Made by a program: the position numbers and the translations under genes. Shown here piece by piece: positions 16,776 to 25,024 of a stretch of DNA of 64,000 nt (positions within the stretch are counted from its first letter, which is position 1; the number at the start of each line of letters is the position of its first letter). The notes below the pieces were generated by a model. The model ran no database searches. It had not been told where the DNA came from and saw only the letters and a program-made list of their open reading frames with translations. Origin of the DNA: Nocardia cyriacigeorgica (lineage in GTDB: Bacteria; Actinomycetota; Actinomycetes; Mycobacteriales; Mycobacteriaceae); the NCBI RefSeq assembly GCF_029868385.1, contig NZ_JARWNX010000064.1:1-64000 (forward strand), written 5' to 3'.

Positions 16776-16904
16776 GCGCACCGCATCCGGAGCACGGATC
16801 GACAAACCCGGGGTCGGATCGGTGGCGTTGGGTGCAGCGACGACCATCGCCCACTCGTACTCGGGTATCTCGAGGCGACCCCGCCGAGCGCGCTGGCCGG
16901 GCAG

Positions 16905-17504
16905 CTAGCGGCCCGTCTCGGGCTTCCCCGGTAGCACCTCGGCCGCGGCAGAGTCGGGCGTCCCGGTGAGATAGCGCTGGAGCGTGGGCCCGATCCACGC
17001 CACGACATCTTCCCGGCTCATCGCCGTCAGCGGCGGGAATGCCAGCACGAACCGGCCGAGTGCCATGCCGAGGATCTGCGAAGCCGCGAGGCCCGCCCGC
17101 ATCGGCACTTCCCGCGGATCGTCGACCGCGCGGGCCACGACGGGTGCGAGTTGCGCGGCGAAGATCGATCGCATCCGCTCGGCGGCGGACTCGTTGGTCA
17201 CACCGGCGCGCAGCAGGATCAGCAAGGCTTCATCGCGCTCCCAGCGCTCCAGGAAGTGCGCGACAACGGTGGACCCGAGCAGGTCCCGCGGCACCGTCGA
17301 CAGATCCGGTAGCTCCAGATCGAATTCCACCGCGGCGGCGAACAGCCGCTCTTTGTTGCCGAAATAGCGCATCACCATCGCCGGATCGATATCGGCGTCG
17401 GCCGCGATGGCGCGAATGGTTGCCCTGTCGTATCCGTCGGCGGCGAAGCGTTCACGAGCCGCGGCGAGGATGACGGCTTTCGTCTCGCCCGAAGATCTCC
17501 TCAT
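16905..17504 (-). CDS. TetR family repressor of the divergent flavin monooxygenase
   Basis: A 199-residue regulator from the ATG at 17504: an N-terminal helix-turn-helix (TKAVILAAARERFAADGYDR, DIDPAMVMRYFGNKERLF) and a TetR C-terminal domain ending LTGTPDSAAAEV. It is divergent from a FAD monooxygenase with 92 bp between starts, and that gap carries two copies of a CAACAnnTGTTG palindrome. The pairing suggests substrate-induced derepression of the monooxygenase. Confidence 0.88.
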   Translation of the reverse strand: MRRSSGETKAVILAAARERFAADGYDRATIRAIAADADIDPAMVMRYFGNKERLFAAAVEFDLELPDLSTVPRDLLGSTVVAHFLERWERDEALLILLRAGVTNESAAERMRSIFAAQLAPVVARAVDDPREVPMRAGLAASQILGMALGRFVLAFPPLTAMSREDVVAWIGPTLQRYLTGTPDSAAAEVLPGKPETGR

Positions 17505-17520
17505 GTCAACGAGTGTAGGC

Positions 17521-17532
17521 CAACAACTGTTG
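17521..17532. promoter_or_regulatory. TetR operator copy 1 (CAACAACTGTTG)
   Basis: Palindrome CAACA-AC-TGTTG within a 15-base block CCAACAACTGTTGAC (17520-17534). It lies next to the TetR start and 44 bp, about four helical turns, from the second copy. Confidence 0.75.
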
Positions 17533-17564
17533 ACATGGTGTATCCACCCCTCTACCTTCAATGC

Positions 17565-17576
17565 CAACAGTTGTTG
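17565..17576. promoter_or_regulatory. TetR operator copy 2 (CAACAGTTGTTG)
   Basis: Palindrome CAACA-GT-TGTTG within CCAACAGTTGTTGAC (17564-17578). The core is the reverse complement of copy 1. It ends 20 bp before the monooxygenase ATG, where it would block the promoter or initiation region. Confidence 0.75.
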
Positions 17577-17596
17577 ACTTTCTGAGGAGTACCGAG

Positions 17597-18739
17597 ATGA
17601 CGAACTCCATCGCAGACGTTCTGATCGTCGGAGCCGGGCCGGTCGGCCTGACCGCCGCGGTCGTTCTGGAACAGCTCGGCCACGATGTCGTCGTCGTCGA
17701 CAGCCAGAGCGAAGGAGCGAACACTTCGCGGGCCGCGGTCGTACATCCGCACACCCTCGAACTGCTCGAGCCCTACGGCGTCACCCCCGCGTTGGTCGAC
17801 CGCGGCCTGCACACCCCGACCTTCACCATCCGCGATCGCGACCAGTTGCTGATCGGCGTCCCGTTCAGCGACCTGCCCACCGCCTACCCGTACACGCTGA
17901 TGATCTCCCAGGCCGATACCGAAAAGTTCCTACTGGCAAGGCTTTCGGACCTCGGCGGCAAGGTGATCCGCCCGGCCACGGTGACCGAAGTCGTCCAGGA
18001 CGCCGACTGCGTCACCGCGACCTTCGACGACGGCAAGCAGATCCGCGCCCGCTACCTCATCGGCGCGGACGGGATGCACAGCCTGGTGCGCGAGCAGGCC
18101 GGTATCGGATTCACCGGCGGCACCTACGCCGAATCGTTCACCCTCGCCGACGTGCGGATGTCGGGCGGCGTCCCGCAGGACGAGGTCATCCTGTACTTCT
18201 CCCCCGCTGGCCTGGTGGTCGTCGCGCCGCTGCCGGACGATATGTACCGGATCGTCGCCACCGTCGATGAAGCGCCACACGAACCGGATATCGCGTTCGT
18301 GCAGCGACTGCTGGACGAACGCGGCCCCGAAGCTCATCGCGCGGTGGTCGAAGAAGTGGTCTGGGGCTCCAGGTTCCGCGTCCACCACCGCATCGCCGAC
18401 AGCTTCCGCTCCGGCCGCATCCTGCTGGCAGGCGACGCGGGCCATGTGCACTCACCAGCAGGCGGGCAGGGTATGAACCTCGGCATCGAAGATGCGATCA
18501 CCTCCGCCGAGGCCCTCTCGCGCGTGCTCGCAGGCGAGCCGGACACCCTCCTCGACGACCTCGCCACCGCCCGCCGCCACACCGCCGAAGGTGTGGTCTC
18601 GATCGCGAGCCGCCTCACCGATATCGCCACCGTATCGGCCAGGATGCGACCGCTGCGCAACACGATCATGCGGTTCGCCGGAAAGATTCCAGCCGTCCGC
18701 GCCCGCCTCGCCCAGCGCCTGTCAGGGCTGGATCGCTGA
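17597..18739 (+). CDS. FAD-dependent aromatic-type monooxygenase
   Basis: A 380-residue class A flavoprotein monooxygenase (PheA/TfdB/UbiH type), using NAD(P)H and O2 to hydroxylate an aromatic or polyketide substrate. It shows the FAD-binding GAGPVG (VLIVGAGPVGLTAAVVLEQ), the DG-type motif in YLIGADGMHSLVRE, and GRILLAGDAGHVHSPAGGQGMN for ribityl-phosphate contact. The start is the ATG at 17597 with GAGGAG upstream. It lacks the long C-terminal thioredoxin-like domain of phenol hydroxylases and is shorter than rifampicin monooxygenase, a family known from Nocardia, so a drug-inactivating role is possible but unproven. Confidence 0.87.
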   Translation: MTNSIADVLIVGAGPVGLTAAVVLEQLGHDVVVVDSQSEGANTSRAAVVHPHTLELLEPYGVTPALVDRGLHTPTFTIRDRDQLLIGVPFSDLPTAYPYTLMISQADTEKFLLARLSDLGGKVIRPATVTEVVQDADCVTATFDDGKQIRARYLIGADGMHSLVREQAGIGFTGGTYAESFTLADVRMSGGVPQDEVILYFSPAGLVVVAPLPDDMYRIVATVDEAPHEPDIAFVQRLLDERGPEAHRAVVEEVVWGSRFRVHHRIADSFRSGRILLAGDAGHVHSPAGGQGMNLGIEDAITSAEALSRVLAGEPDTLLDDLATARRHTAEGVVSIASRLTDIATVSARMRPLRNTIMRFAGKIPAVRARLAQRLSGLDR

Positions 18740-18769
18740 ACGCTGGCGGAACGGCGACGAGAAGCCGAG

Positions 18770-19930
18770 CTAGATCGTCGCCCCCAGCCAGTGCGCGAAG
18801 CCGAGAAGGGTATCGGAGCGGCGCCGCTGAGCGGAGGCGATGCCGTAAACGGTTTCGCGGACCGAGGGGTGCAGGCGGGTTTGTTGGGGAGCGGCGGAGC
18901 GGGCCTTGTTGAGCGCGGCGAGCGCTCGGTCCGGCTTTCCCGACATGAGCCAGGCTCGGGCGTTGTCGTGCCAGTGGTGGGCGACTCGAGTGGGTGGGGC
19001 GTCCGCGCCGTAGGTCAGTTGCGCGCCGTCGAGTGCGGCGCGGTTCGGGTCACCGGCCTCCAATTCGATGGCATGCGCGTGGATCTCGACATTCAAAGGG
19101 CCGAACGCTGTCATATACAGGTCGGTCTCGCCGGTCCGCGCGGCGAGTTCCCTGGCAGCACGGACATGGTCGGTAGCCGCCGAGTAGTCGAGTTTGCGGG
19201 CTTCGTTGATCGCACCGGCCAAATGCGAGTATCCGGCAAGCACCAAACCCTGTGGGGTGTCGTCGGCAGCGGCGATCGCGCCCTCGATCAGTTCCGCGGC
19301 CACCCGTGATTCGCCGTAATGGGTCAGCACACGGGCCCGAGCCAGCGCCGAGAACGCACCGAAGTTCGGATCATCGCCCAAGGGGGCGTAGCCATCGGCG
19401 AGATCCAGCGCGGGCAGGGCAAGCATCAGATGACCGGTCCTGCGGGCCGACCACTCGGCAAGGATGTAAGCCGAAGCCAACAGCGAGTACGCGCGAGACT
19501 GCTGGTCACCGGACAGATCTCGAACGGCTCCATGCAACCGGCGGATGACACCGGGCAGCGCTTCGAGCGTCTGGCGCGTGCGGTCACTGCGATACAGATC
19601 TTGCGCCGCCGACAATTCCGCCGCGAGCTGCGGCAATGGCCTCGGCTCCTCTGCGGTGGCGTATCGCCCCTGCGCCAACAGTATCGACAGTTCGTTCACC
19701 GCGTCCGACAAAGGCTTTCCATCATCGAACGGCGCTCCGGTGAGCTGTTCCGGCGTGATGCGCAGAGCCCGGGACACGGCCGAGACGAATCCAGGCGATG
19801 CGACTTCCCGCCCCTGCTCCACCGCCTTCACCATGCTCAGGCTGTAAGCCGCCCGATCAGCCAGCTGCCGCTGACTCAGACCCGCGATCTTGCGTTCCGC
19901 GGCCACCGCTTGCCCCACGTGCTGCCACAT
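18770..19930 (-). CDS. XRE family regulator with TPR-like C-terminal domain
   Basis: A 386-residue protein. Residues 1-65 are a Cro/CI helix-turn-helix (AERKIAGLSQRQLADRAAYS, SMVKAVEQGREVASP). The rest is an all-helical region that looks like tetratricopeptide repeats (ALPALDLADGYAPLG, ALAALNKARSAAPQQT) and probably senses a ligand or peptide. The ATG at 19930 follows the usual MWQHVGQA opening. It is paralogous in layout to the regulator at 42045-43253. The divergent partner is the small gene at 20065, and two CTGTCCCT repeats lie between them. Confidence 0.85.
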   Translation of the reverse strand: MWQHVGQAVAAERKIAGLSQRQLADRAAYSLSMVKAVEQGREVASPGFVSAVSRALRITPEQLTGAPFDDGKPLSDAVNELSILLAQGRYATAEEPRPLPQLAAELSAAQDLYRSDRTRQTLEALPGVIRRLHGAVRDLSGDQQSRAYSLLASAYILAEWSARRTGHLMLALPALDLADGYAPLGDDPNFGAFSALARARVLTHYGESRVAAELIEGAIAAADDTPQGLVLAGYSHLAGAINEARKLDYSAATDHVRAARELAARTGETDLYMTAFGPLNVEIHAHAIELEAGDPNRAALDGAQLTYGADAPPTRVAHHWHDNARAWLMSGKPDRALAALNKARSAAPQQTRLHPSVRETVYGIASAQRRRSDTLLGFAHWLGATI

Positions 19931-19990
19931 GTTTCGAGCGTAGATCGATCCCGGCGACCTGTCGCGCGTGTCCGCGTGCCGAACTCGCCT

Positions 19991-20009
19991 CTGTCCCTTC
20001 GCTGTCCCT
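19991..20009. promoter_or_regulatory. Direct-repeat candidate operator
   Basis: Two copies of CTGTCCCT (19991-19998 and 20002-20009) spaced 11 bp, one helical turn, in the 134-bp region between the XRE regulator and the divergent small gene. Confidence 0.4.
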
Positions 20010-20064
20010 CGTGGCCCCTGCCGGTGCCGAATCTGATGCGACGACAAAAGGAGGGGTGCCGCAC

Positions 20065-20370
20065 ATGAGGTCACTACCAACAGCACTGGCATGGATCGAC
20101 CCCGAGATCAGCACCGCACCGGAATGGGACACCGCCCAGGTACAGCGCCTCGCGCGCAGGCTCGGGTTCTGCCTGGTGTTCCCGCAGGAGAACTCGTGTC
20201 TACCGATTGCCGATCAGGTCCGAGAGGCCGATGTGGATGCGGTACTCCTTCCCGCTCCGAACCACCTCGACCCGCTCACCCTCGACACGATCATGCACCT
20301 GTGTGACATCGAAACAGTCTGCCCGCGGCTATCTTTCGCACGTTGGACGGCGATCGGATCGCTGCGGTGA
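20065..20370 (+). CDS. Small protein of unknown function next to an XRE regulator
   Basis: A 101-residue soluble protein from the ATG at 20065, which has a near-perfect AAAGGAGGGG ribosome-binding site. It opens MRSLPTALAWIDPEIS, has QVQRLARRLGFCLVFP, then VREADVDAVLLPAPNHLDPL and MHLCDIETVCPRLSFARW. The pattern of a residue-rich strand followed by DAVLLP and HLDPLTL resembles the core of a small Rossmann-like or resolvase-N-terminal-like fold. I cannot assign a function. It is divergent from the XRE regulator, and its TGA overlaps a GTG that opens the following frame. Confidence 0.7.
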   Translation: MRSLPTALAWIDPEISTAPEWDTAQVQRLARRLGFCLVFPQENSCLPIADQVREADVDAVLLPAPNHLDPLTLDTIMHLCDIETVCPRLSFARWTAIGSLR

Positions 20371-20732
20371 GCTTTGCCGTCGGATGCGGATTCACGCTGG
20401 CGGTGGGGATTCCGGTAGCGGTTCTCGTGGCGGTGTGTTGGTCGGAGATGAGGGAGCGGCGGCGAGACATCGAGCAGGAGCGCGAGTGTGGCCCAGGAGA
20501 ACGAGACAACACTCGAGGATCGCTGATCGCGGTCATCGAGCGCCCGGCACAGGTGCTGGTGAGCACTGGTTCGAGGACCACATCAGTCCGAATTTTTGGA
20601 TTTCACCTCGGTGGATTTCGCTGTGGGGCAGAGAATCCCGATCGAGTCGATGCGGTCCCCTCGCCCGGCCCACACTCTTCAAGCGCTCATCGACGCGCGC
20701 AGTCAGAGGCCGATCACAGCACGGAGAACCGC
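20367..20732 (+). other. Open region with an N-terminal membrane helix, in frame with the P450
   Basis: A GTG at 20367 overlaps the preceding stop (GTGA). Its frame encodes one good transmembrane segment (SFAVGCGFTLAVGIPVAVLV) and a basic coiled stretch (WSEMRERRRDIEQERE), then stays open without a stop into the P450 gene at 20733. After about residue 55 the composition no longer looks coding. In the next frame at about 20566-20640 a tryptophan-rich stretch (HWFEDHISPNFWISPRW) appears. The simplest reading is a small membrane-protein gene decayed by a frameshift; a membrane-tethered P450 read-through is the alternative. Confidence 0.35.
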
Positions 20733-21938
20733 ATGACCGAGTCCCTCATCCAGCTGCCCACCGCTGGAGAACCAGTTATCGACACCTTCGACCGGATGAT
20801 CCGGACCGGGCCGATCGTGCCCTACGAGCTGCCGGGCGGGGTTCGGGCCTGGCTCGCGGTGAGCCATCAGGCGGTCACCGAGGTGCTTGCCGGTGACGGC
20901 ACCCTGTTCAGCCACAGCGCGAAGAAGTGCCCGGCGATGCACGACGGCACCGTCCCCGCCGACTGGCCGCTGCGCGTGCTGACCGACGCCGATCATCTGC
21001 TCAACAAGGACGGCGCCGACCATATGCGGATGCGCCGCGCCATCGCCCGTGCCTTCACCCCGGCTCGGGTCGCCCAGCTCGAACCACGCATCCAGCAGCT
21101 CACCGACGATCTGATCGACCGATTCGCCGACCTGCCCGAGGTGGATCTGGTCGAGAACTTCACCATGCCGCTGCCCGTCGCGGTGATCTGCGAACTGTTC
21201 GGCGTTCCCGCCAGCGATCAGCCGAAATTCCGTGGCTGGACCTCCACCCTCATCTCGCACACCAGCACCGGCGAGCAGACCCAGGCCGCCATGCAGGAGA
21301 TGGTCGGCTATCTGAGCGCGCTGGTCGCCGACAAGCACAGCAACCCCGGTGACGATCTGACCTCCGATCTGGTGCAGGCACAGCCCGAACACGGGATCGC
21401 CGACGCCGAACTGGTCGAAATGCTGTGGATCATCATCGTGGCCGGGCACGAGACCACGATGCATCTGCTCGGCAATGCGGTGGTGGCCTTGGACGTTCAT
21501 CCCGAACAGCTCGCGGCGGCGCGGGAAGGTGGCCGTTGGGCCGATGTCGTCGAGGAGACCTTGCGCTACCGCAACGCCGCCTGCGCCATGTTCAACCGCT
21601 ATTCCCTCGAAGATGTCACGATCGCCGGGGTCGACATCCCCGCCGGTGCGATCGTCGGCTGGTTCGCCGGGGTCGGACGCGATCCGAACAAGCACCCGGA
21701 CGCCGATGTCTTCGATATCGATCGCGACAATTCCGATCAGCTCGGCTTCGGGCGCGGCCCGCACTTCTGCCTCGGCGCGCATCTGGCCCGGTTGGAATCG
21801 CGCGTCGCGCTGTCGACGCTGTACGACCGGTTCCCGCATCTGCGGCTGGCGTGCGATCCGGCCGAGATCGCGTACGCGCCGCAGTTCATGACCAACGGCC
21901 CACTCAGCGTGCCGGTCCGGCTCCGATCCGTTGATTGA
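20733..21938 (+). CDS. Cytochrome P450
   Basis: A 401-residue soluble bacterial P450 monooxygenase. The I-helix motif is VAGHETT (in LWIIIVAGHETTMHLLG), the K-helix ExxR is EETLRYR, and the haem loop is FGRGPHFCLGAHLAR with the Cys thiolate ligand. The start is the ATG at 20733 (MTESLIQLP) with GGAG upstream. Length and motifs fit the CYP105/107-type families that hydroxylate polyketides, terpenoids or xenobiotics. The AraC regulator begins 98 bp downstream. No ferredoxin or reductase gene is adjacent, so electrons must come from elsewhere. Confidence 0.95.
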   Translation: MTESLIQLPTAGEPVIDTFDRMIRTGPIVPYELPGGVRAWLAVSHQAVTEVLAGDGTLFSHSAKKCPAMHDGTVPADWPLRVLTDADHLLNKDGADHMRMRRAIARAFTPARVAQLEPRIQQLTDDLIDRFADLPEVDLVENFTMPLPVAVICELFGVPASDQPKFRGWTSTLISHTSTGEQTQAAMQEMVGYLSALVADKHSNPGDDLTSDLVQAQPEHGIADAELVEMLWIIIVAGHETTMHLLGNAVVALDVHPEQLAAAREGGRWADVVEETLRYRNAACAMFNRYSLEDVTIAGVDIPAGAIVGWFAGVGRDPNKHPDADVFDIDRDNSDQLGFGRGPHFCLGAHLARLESRVALSTLYDRFPHLRLACDPAEIAYAPQFMTNGPLSVPVRLRSVD

Positions 21939-22036
21939 GCATGCCTCGCCCCGCAGGCGGGAAGATGTAAGAATGCTTTCTGACCACCGCTGAGCGGACA
22001 CGTGGAGATCAAGATCAGAGCGACCGAGTTTCCCTC

Positions 22037-22978
22037 ATGCGGTATTCCGAGCTGACCGTAGCGAGCACAGCGGTGTGGACCGAGGTCACCGACCATTTCC
22101 TGACCGCCGAGCACCGGTACCGTGATCCGGCCAATTGGTGGTCGAGGATCACGGTGCAGGAATCCTCGGGCTACACGCTGTTGCGCGCGCAGCAGCGTGG
22201 CGACCATCTGATGAACCGCAGCCGCTCACATGTCCAGCGCGGGCCGACCGATCACTGCTGGATCGTGTTTCCCGAACAGGGCGAATACGTCATCCAGCAG
22301 CCCGATCGGCTCACTCGGGTGCCGCCGCGGCACGGGTTCGTCCTGGAACTGGACCAGACCTGCCGGGTCCTGCTCCCCGGCTCGACGGCCCATGCGCTGC
22401 TGCTGCCCCGCGCACAGCTCGAACAGGGGCTGCCCGCGGGCACCGGCTCGAAGACGGTGCTCAATATGTCATCGGGTCTCGGCCGCGTGGTGCTGAGCAT
22501 GCTCACCACCACGCTCGCCGGACAATCGGACCTGACGACGCTGGAGTTCGACGCCATCTGCGATCGAATCACCGAACTGCTGTGCCTGATGCTCATCGGC
22601 GACGTCGGGCCGCAGCAGGCCCATGTGGCCGAGACCGTCGATGCCATCCGGGCATTCGTGCGCACGAACCTCGGCTCCGGTGACGTGCGGCTGCCCGCGG
22701 TCGCTCGGGCGCTCGGCTGGTCGCCCCGCCAACTGCGGTCGGTACTGCACCAGACCGGGATCACCTACCGGGACCTGCGGCGGACCGAAGCGCTGCGCAC
22801 CGCCCGCGATCTGTTGGCGCGTCCCGGCCCGCTGTCCATCGGTGAGGTGGCCGCACGCTGCGGGTTCACCGGCGCCGGATTCTCGACGGCGTTCAAATCC
22901 GAATACGGCGAAACGCCACGAAACTTCCGGCGGCGTCGGCTGTCCGAACAGCTCGCCGTGACCGCGCCCCGTTTGTGA
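22037..22978 (+). CDS. AraC family transcriptional regulator
   Basis: A 313-residue regulator with an N-terminal AraC-binding-like domain (about residues 10-190; YRDPANWWSRITVQ, QRGPTDHCWIVFPEQGE) and a C-terminal AraC double helix-turn-helix (DVRLPAVARALGWSPRQLRS; LSIGEVAARCGFTGAGFSTAFKSEYGETPRNFRRRR). It lies just downstream of the P450 on the same strand and probably controls it or responds to its substrate. It has no clear ribosome-binding site at the ATG. Confidence 0.88.
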   Translation: MRYSELTVASTAVWTEVTDHFLTAEHRYRDPANWWSRITVQESSGYTLLRAQQRGDHLMNRSRSHVQRGPTDHCWIVFPEQGEYVIQQPDRLTRVPPRHGFVLELDQTCRVLLPGSTAHALLLPRAQLEQGLPAGTGSKTVLNMSSGLGRVVLSMLTTTLAGQSDLTTLEFDAICDRITELLCLMLIGDVGPQQAHVAETVDAIRAFVRTNLGSGDVRLPAVARALGWSPRQLRSVLHQTGITYRDLRRTEALRTARDLLARPGPLSIGEVAARCGFTGAGFSTAFKSEYGETPRNFRRRRLSEQLAVTAPRL

Positions 22979-23000
22979 GCGGGCGCGACCCATCAGTTTC

Positions 23001-23020
23001 ACGTACACAATCATGTACGT
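23001..23020. promoter_or_regulatory. Autoregulatory operator of the yefM-yoeB module
   Basis: Perfect inverted repeat ACGTACA (23001-23007) and TGTACGT (23014-23020) with a 6-bp spacer, 46 bp before the antitoxin ATG. The TGTAC half-site matches the TGTACA core bound by YefM-YoeB in E. coli (established for that system; inferred here). Confidence 0.75.
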
Positions 23021-23065
23021 CATTGCTACCATGATGGGGGAATCGGAACCGAGGAGATGATCGCT

Positions 23066-23353
23066 ATGCGAGCGATGCATGCTACCGACGCACGCAACAA
23101 CTTCGCGGCCGTGCTGGACGCGGCCACCGAAGACAACGACGAAGTGGTGATCACCCGCAGCGGCGGGAAGGAACCGGCCGTGGTCGTTTCATTGCGCGAG
23201 TGGGAAGCAATGAAGGAGACCGCCTATCTGCTGTCCAACCCGGCCAACGCCGCGTGGCTGGCAAAGGGCATCGCACAGGCCGATGCAGGACAGGCCACCG
23301 CACGCGAACTCATCGATGCCGACGACGCCGCTGCATCCGAGGACGATCTGTGA
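23066..23353 (+). CDS. yefM: Antitoxin, Phd/YefM family
   Basis: A 95-residue antitoxin that binds and neutralises YoeB and represses the operon. The N-terminal DNA-binding domain is seen in HATDARNNFAAVLDAA and VVITRSGGKEPAVVVSLREWE; the C-terminal half is acidic and probably disordered until toxin binding (AWLAKGIAQADAG, ELIDADDAAASEDDL). The start is the ATG at 23066, with GAGGAG nine bases upstream; the ATG at 23057 overlaps that site and is rejected. The stop overlaps the toxin GTG. Confidence 0.9.
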   Translation: MRAMHATDARNNFAAVLDAATEDNDEVVITRSGGKEPAVVVSLREWEAMKETAYLLSNPANAAWLAKGIAQADAGQATARELIDADDAAASEDDL

Positions 23354-23616
23354 GCCGCAAGCTCACCTTCACCGACACTGGATGGACCGACTACGTCTAC
23401 TGGCAGAGCGCCGACCGCTCGATGCTCAGAAAGCTGAACCGGTTGATCGATGAAATCCGACGCAATGGCAACGCCGAGGGCACCGGCAAACCTGAACCGC
23501 TGCGACAGAATCTGTCCGGATGGTGGTCGCGCCGGATCGATCACGAGCACCGCATCGTCTATCGAGCGGATGACGATAGCGTGATCGTCATCGCTTGCCG
23601 GGGTCACTACGAATAG
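23350..23616 (+). CDS. yoeB: Toxin, YoeB-type ribosome-dependent endoribonuclease
   Basis: An 88-residue RelE-superfamily toxin that cleaves mRNA in the ribosomal A site. It aligns with E. coli YoeB along its length: DYVYWQSADRSMLRKLNRLI, GTGKPEPL, NLSGWWSRRIDHEHRIVY and a terminal ACRGHYE. The catalytic Glu (KPEPL), Arg (SRRI), His and Tyr (GHY) are all present, so it should be active. It begins with GTG overlapping the antitoxin stop by four bases, the usual coupled arrangement. Confidence 0.93.
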   Translation: MSRKLTFTDTGWTDYVYWQSADRSMLRKLNRLIDEIRRNGNAEGTGKPEPLRQNLSGWWSRRIDHEHRIVYRADDDSVIVIACRGHYE

Positions 23617-23753
23617 TCCGCCGATCTGCACGGAACACCGCGATGTCTTCACGTTCGTCGAGCCGGTACTCGGCGGTGGTGTCGCGAGCGCAGGAGAGGG
23701 GTTGACCACCTGCGGTACAGCGGCCAGCTGATGCCGGGTGCCGAGGAACGGAA

Positions 23754-23789
23754 AAAGCCCCTCGCCTGAGTTCACAGGTGAGGGGCTTT
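23754..23789 (-). terminator. Terminator of tRNA-Ser(CGA)
   Basis: A 15-bp stem with a single G-T pair (AAAGCCCCTCGCCTG / CAGGTGAGGGGCTTT) and, on the minus strand, a trailing run of T. It abuts the CCA end of the tRNA gene. Confidence 0.85.
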
Positions 23790-23879
23790 GGCGGTGGCGG
23801 AGGGATTTGAACCCTCGGAGGGGGGTTACCCCTCACACGCTTTCGAGGCGTGCTCCTTAGGCCGCTCGGACACGCCACC
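23789..23879 (-). tRNA. tRNA-Ser (anticodon CGA)
   Basis: A class II tRNA with a long variable arm. The acceptor stem GGTGGCG pairs with CGCCACC, the discriminator is G, and the CCA is encoded. The anticodon stem CACGC / GCGTG encloses the loop CTCGAAA, giving anticodon CGA. The T arm is CGAGGGTTCAAATCCCTC. It reads UCG serine codons. Confidence 0.96.
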
Positions 23880-23939
23880 GCCGATTAGGCTACCGGAATC
23901 GGCGCTGAACGCTAAATCGGCAGGTCAGGGTGGGGTGGT

Positions 23940-24425
23940 TCAGCGCTGGGAGTGGAAGAACTCGTCGAGGAGGGCGGCGCATTCGGGTTCGAGGATGCCG
24001 CCGCGCACTTCGGGGCGGTGGTTGAGGCGGCGGTCGCGGACCAAGTCCCAGAGGGAGCCGACGGCGCCGGTCTTGGGTTCCCAGGCGCCGAAGACGAGGC
24101 GGCCGACCCGAGCCAGCACCAATGCGCCCGCGCACATGGTGCACGGTTCGAGGGTGACGGCGAGGGTGGCGCCCTCCAACCGCCATCCGTCGCCGTGGAC
24201 CTCCGCGGCCCGGCGCAGCGCCAGGACCTCGGCGTGCGCGGTGGGATCGCCGAGCGCCTCCCTGGCATTGGCGGCGCGGGCCAGCTCACGGCCGTTCGCA
24301 TCGAAGACGACGGCGCCGACGGGGACGTCACGGGGGTCGGCGGCGGCTGCGGCTTCGATCGCGGCGCGGACCATGTCGGTGTCGGAGGGTCGAGTTCCGG
24401 GCGGCCCGAACGGCGTTCGGCTCAC
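23940..24425 (-). CDS. tadA: tRNA-specific adenosine deaminase
   Basis: A 161-residue zinc deaminase that converts A34 to inosine in tRNA-Arg(ACG), the substrate gene being present in this window at 54326-54398. The active site is HAEVLAL (catalytic Glu) and PCTMCAGAL (zinc cysteines). It begins with GTG at 24425, one base after the stop of its partner gene, so the two form an operon. The same order with divergent tyrA occurs in M. tuberculosis (Rv3752c-Rv3753c-Rv3754, from memory). Confidence 0.94.
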   Translation of the reverse strand: MSRTPFGPPGTRPSDTDMVRAAIEAAAAADPRDVPVGAVVFDANGRELARAANAREALGDPTAHAEVLALRRAAEVHGDGWRLEGATLAVTLEPCTMCAGALVLARVGRLVFGAWEPKTGAVGSLWDLVRDRRLNHRPEVRGGILEPECAALLDEFFHSQR

Positions 24426-24426
24426 G

Positions 24427-24966
24427 TCAGCGGGGCAGTTTGTCCAGCACGGCCGACAGCTCGTTGGCGAAGCCGAGGCGCTGGGCGATCATGCCGAGTT
24501 GCTCGTCGGGGTACAGATCGGTTTCGGCGAGGATGACGCTGAACACCGGTTCGGGTAGACCCAGGTCGGCGAGCACACCGAGATCGCCTTCCTCCCACGG
24601 GTCCACATCGTCCAATTCGTCCGGATCGATATCGGGGATCTCCACGTTCAGCGCCTCGAGCACATCGGCGGCGATGTCGTAGTCGATCGCGGCGGTCGCG
24701 TCCGAGACCAGCAGCCGGGTGCCGCTGGGGGCCGGGCGCACCACGACGAAGAACTCGTCGTCGACGTCGAGCAGGCCGAACACCGCGCCCGAGCTGCGCA
24801 ACGCCTTGAGTTCGTCTTCGGCGGCGGCCAGGCTGGTGAGTGCTGCCGAGCTGAGCGGACTACACCGCCAGGCGCCGTCCTCACGGACAACGGCTACCGC
24901 GAAACCTTCCACGTCGTCGAAATCGTCCGACGTCGCCCTGTTCCCGCCCGAGCGCTGTGCTGCCAT
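24427..24966 (-). CDS. TadA-associated conserved protein
   Basis: A 179-residue acidic soluble protein always found beside tadA in mycolic-acid actinomycetes (annotated as tRNA adenosine deaminase-associated protein). It has VEGFAVAVVREDGAWRC at the start, GLLDVDDEFFVVVRPAPSGTRLLVSDATA in the middle, and the very acidic segment IDPDELDDVDPWEEGDLGVL. It has no catalytic motif that I recognise; a scaffold or regulatory role with TadA is only suggested by context. Confidence 0.85.
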   Translation of the reverse strand: MAAQRSGGNRATSDDFDDVEGFAVAVVREDGAWRCSPLSSAALTSLAAAEDELKALRSSGAVFGLLDVDDEFFVVVRPAPSGTRLLVSDATAAIDYDIAADVLEALNVEIPDIDPDELDDVDPWEEGDLGVLADLGLPEPVFSVILAETDLYPDEQLGMIAQRLGFANELSAVLDKLPR

Positions 24967-25024
24967 GGCCGCAACGGTAGTCGGCTCGAGGTCAAATGTT
25001 GAAGTCGTATGCGAATCTGTTCCG

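Noticed and set aside
16776..16904. Possible gene between the VOC protein and TetR
   Set aside because: Only short overlapping frames without start signals or conserved motifs; treated as intergenic.
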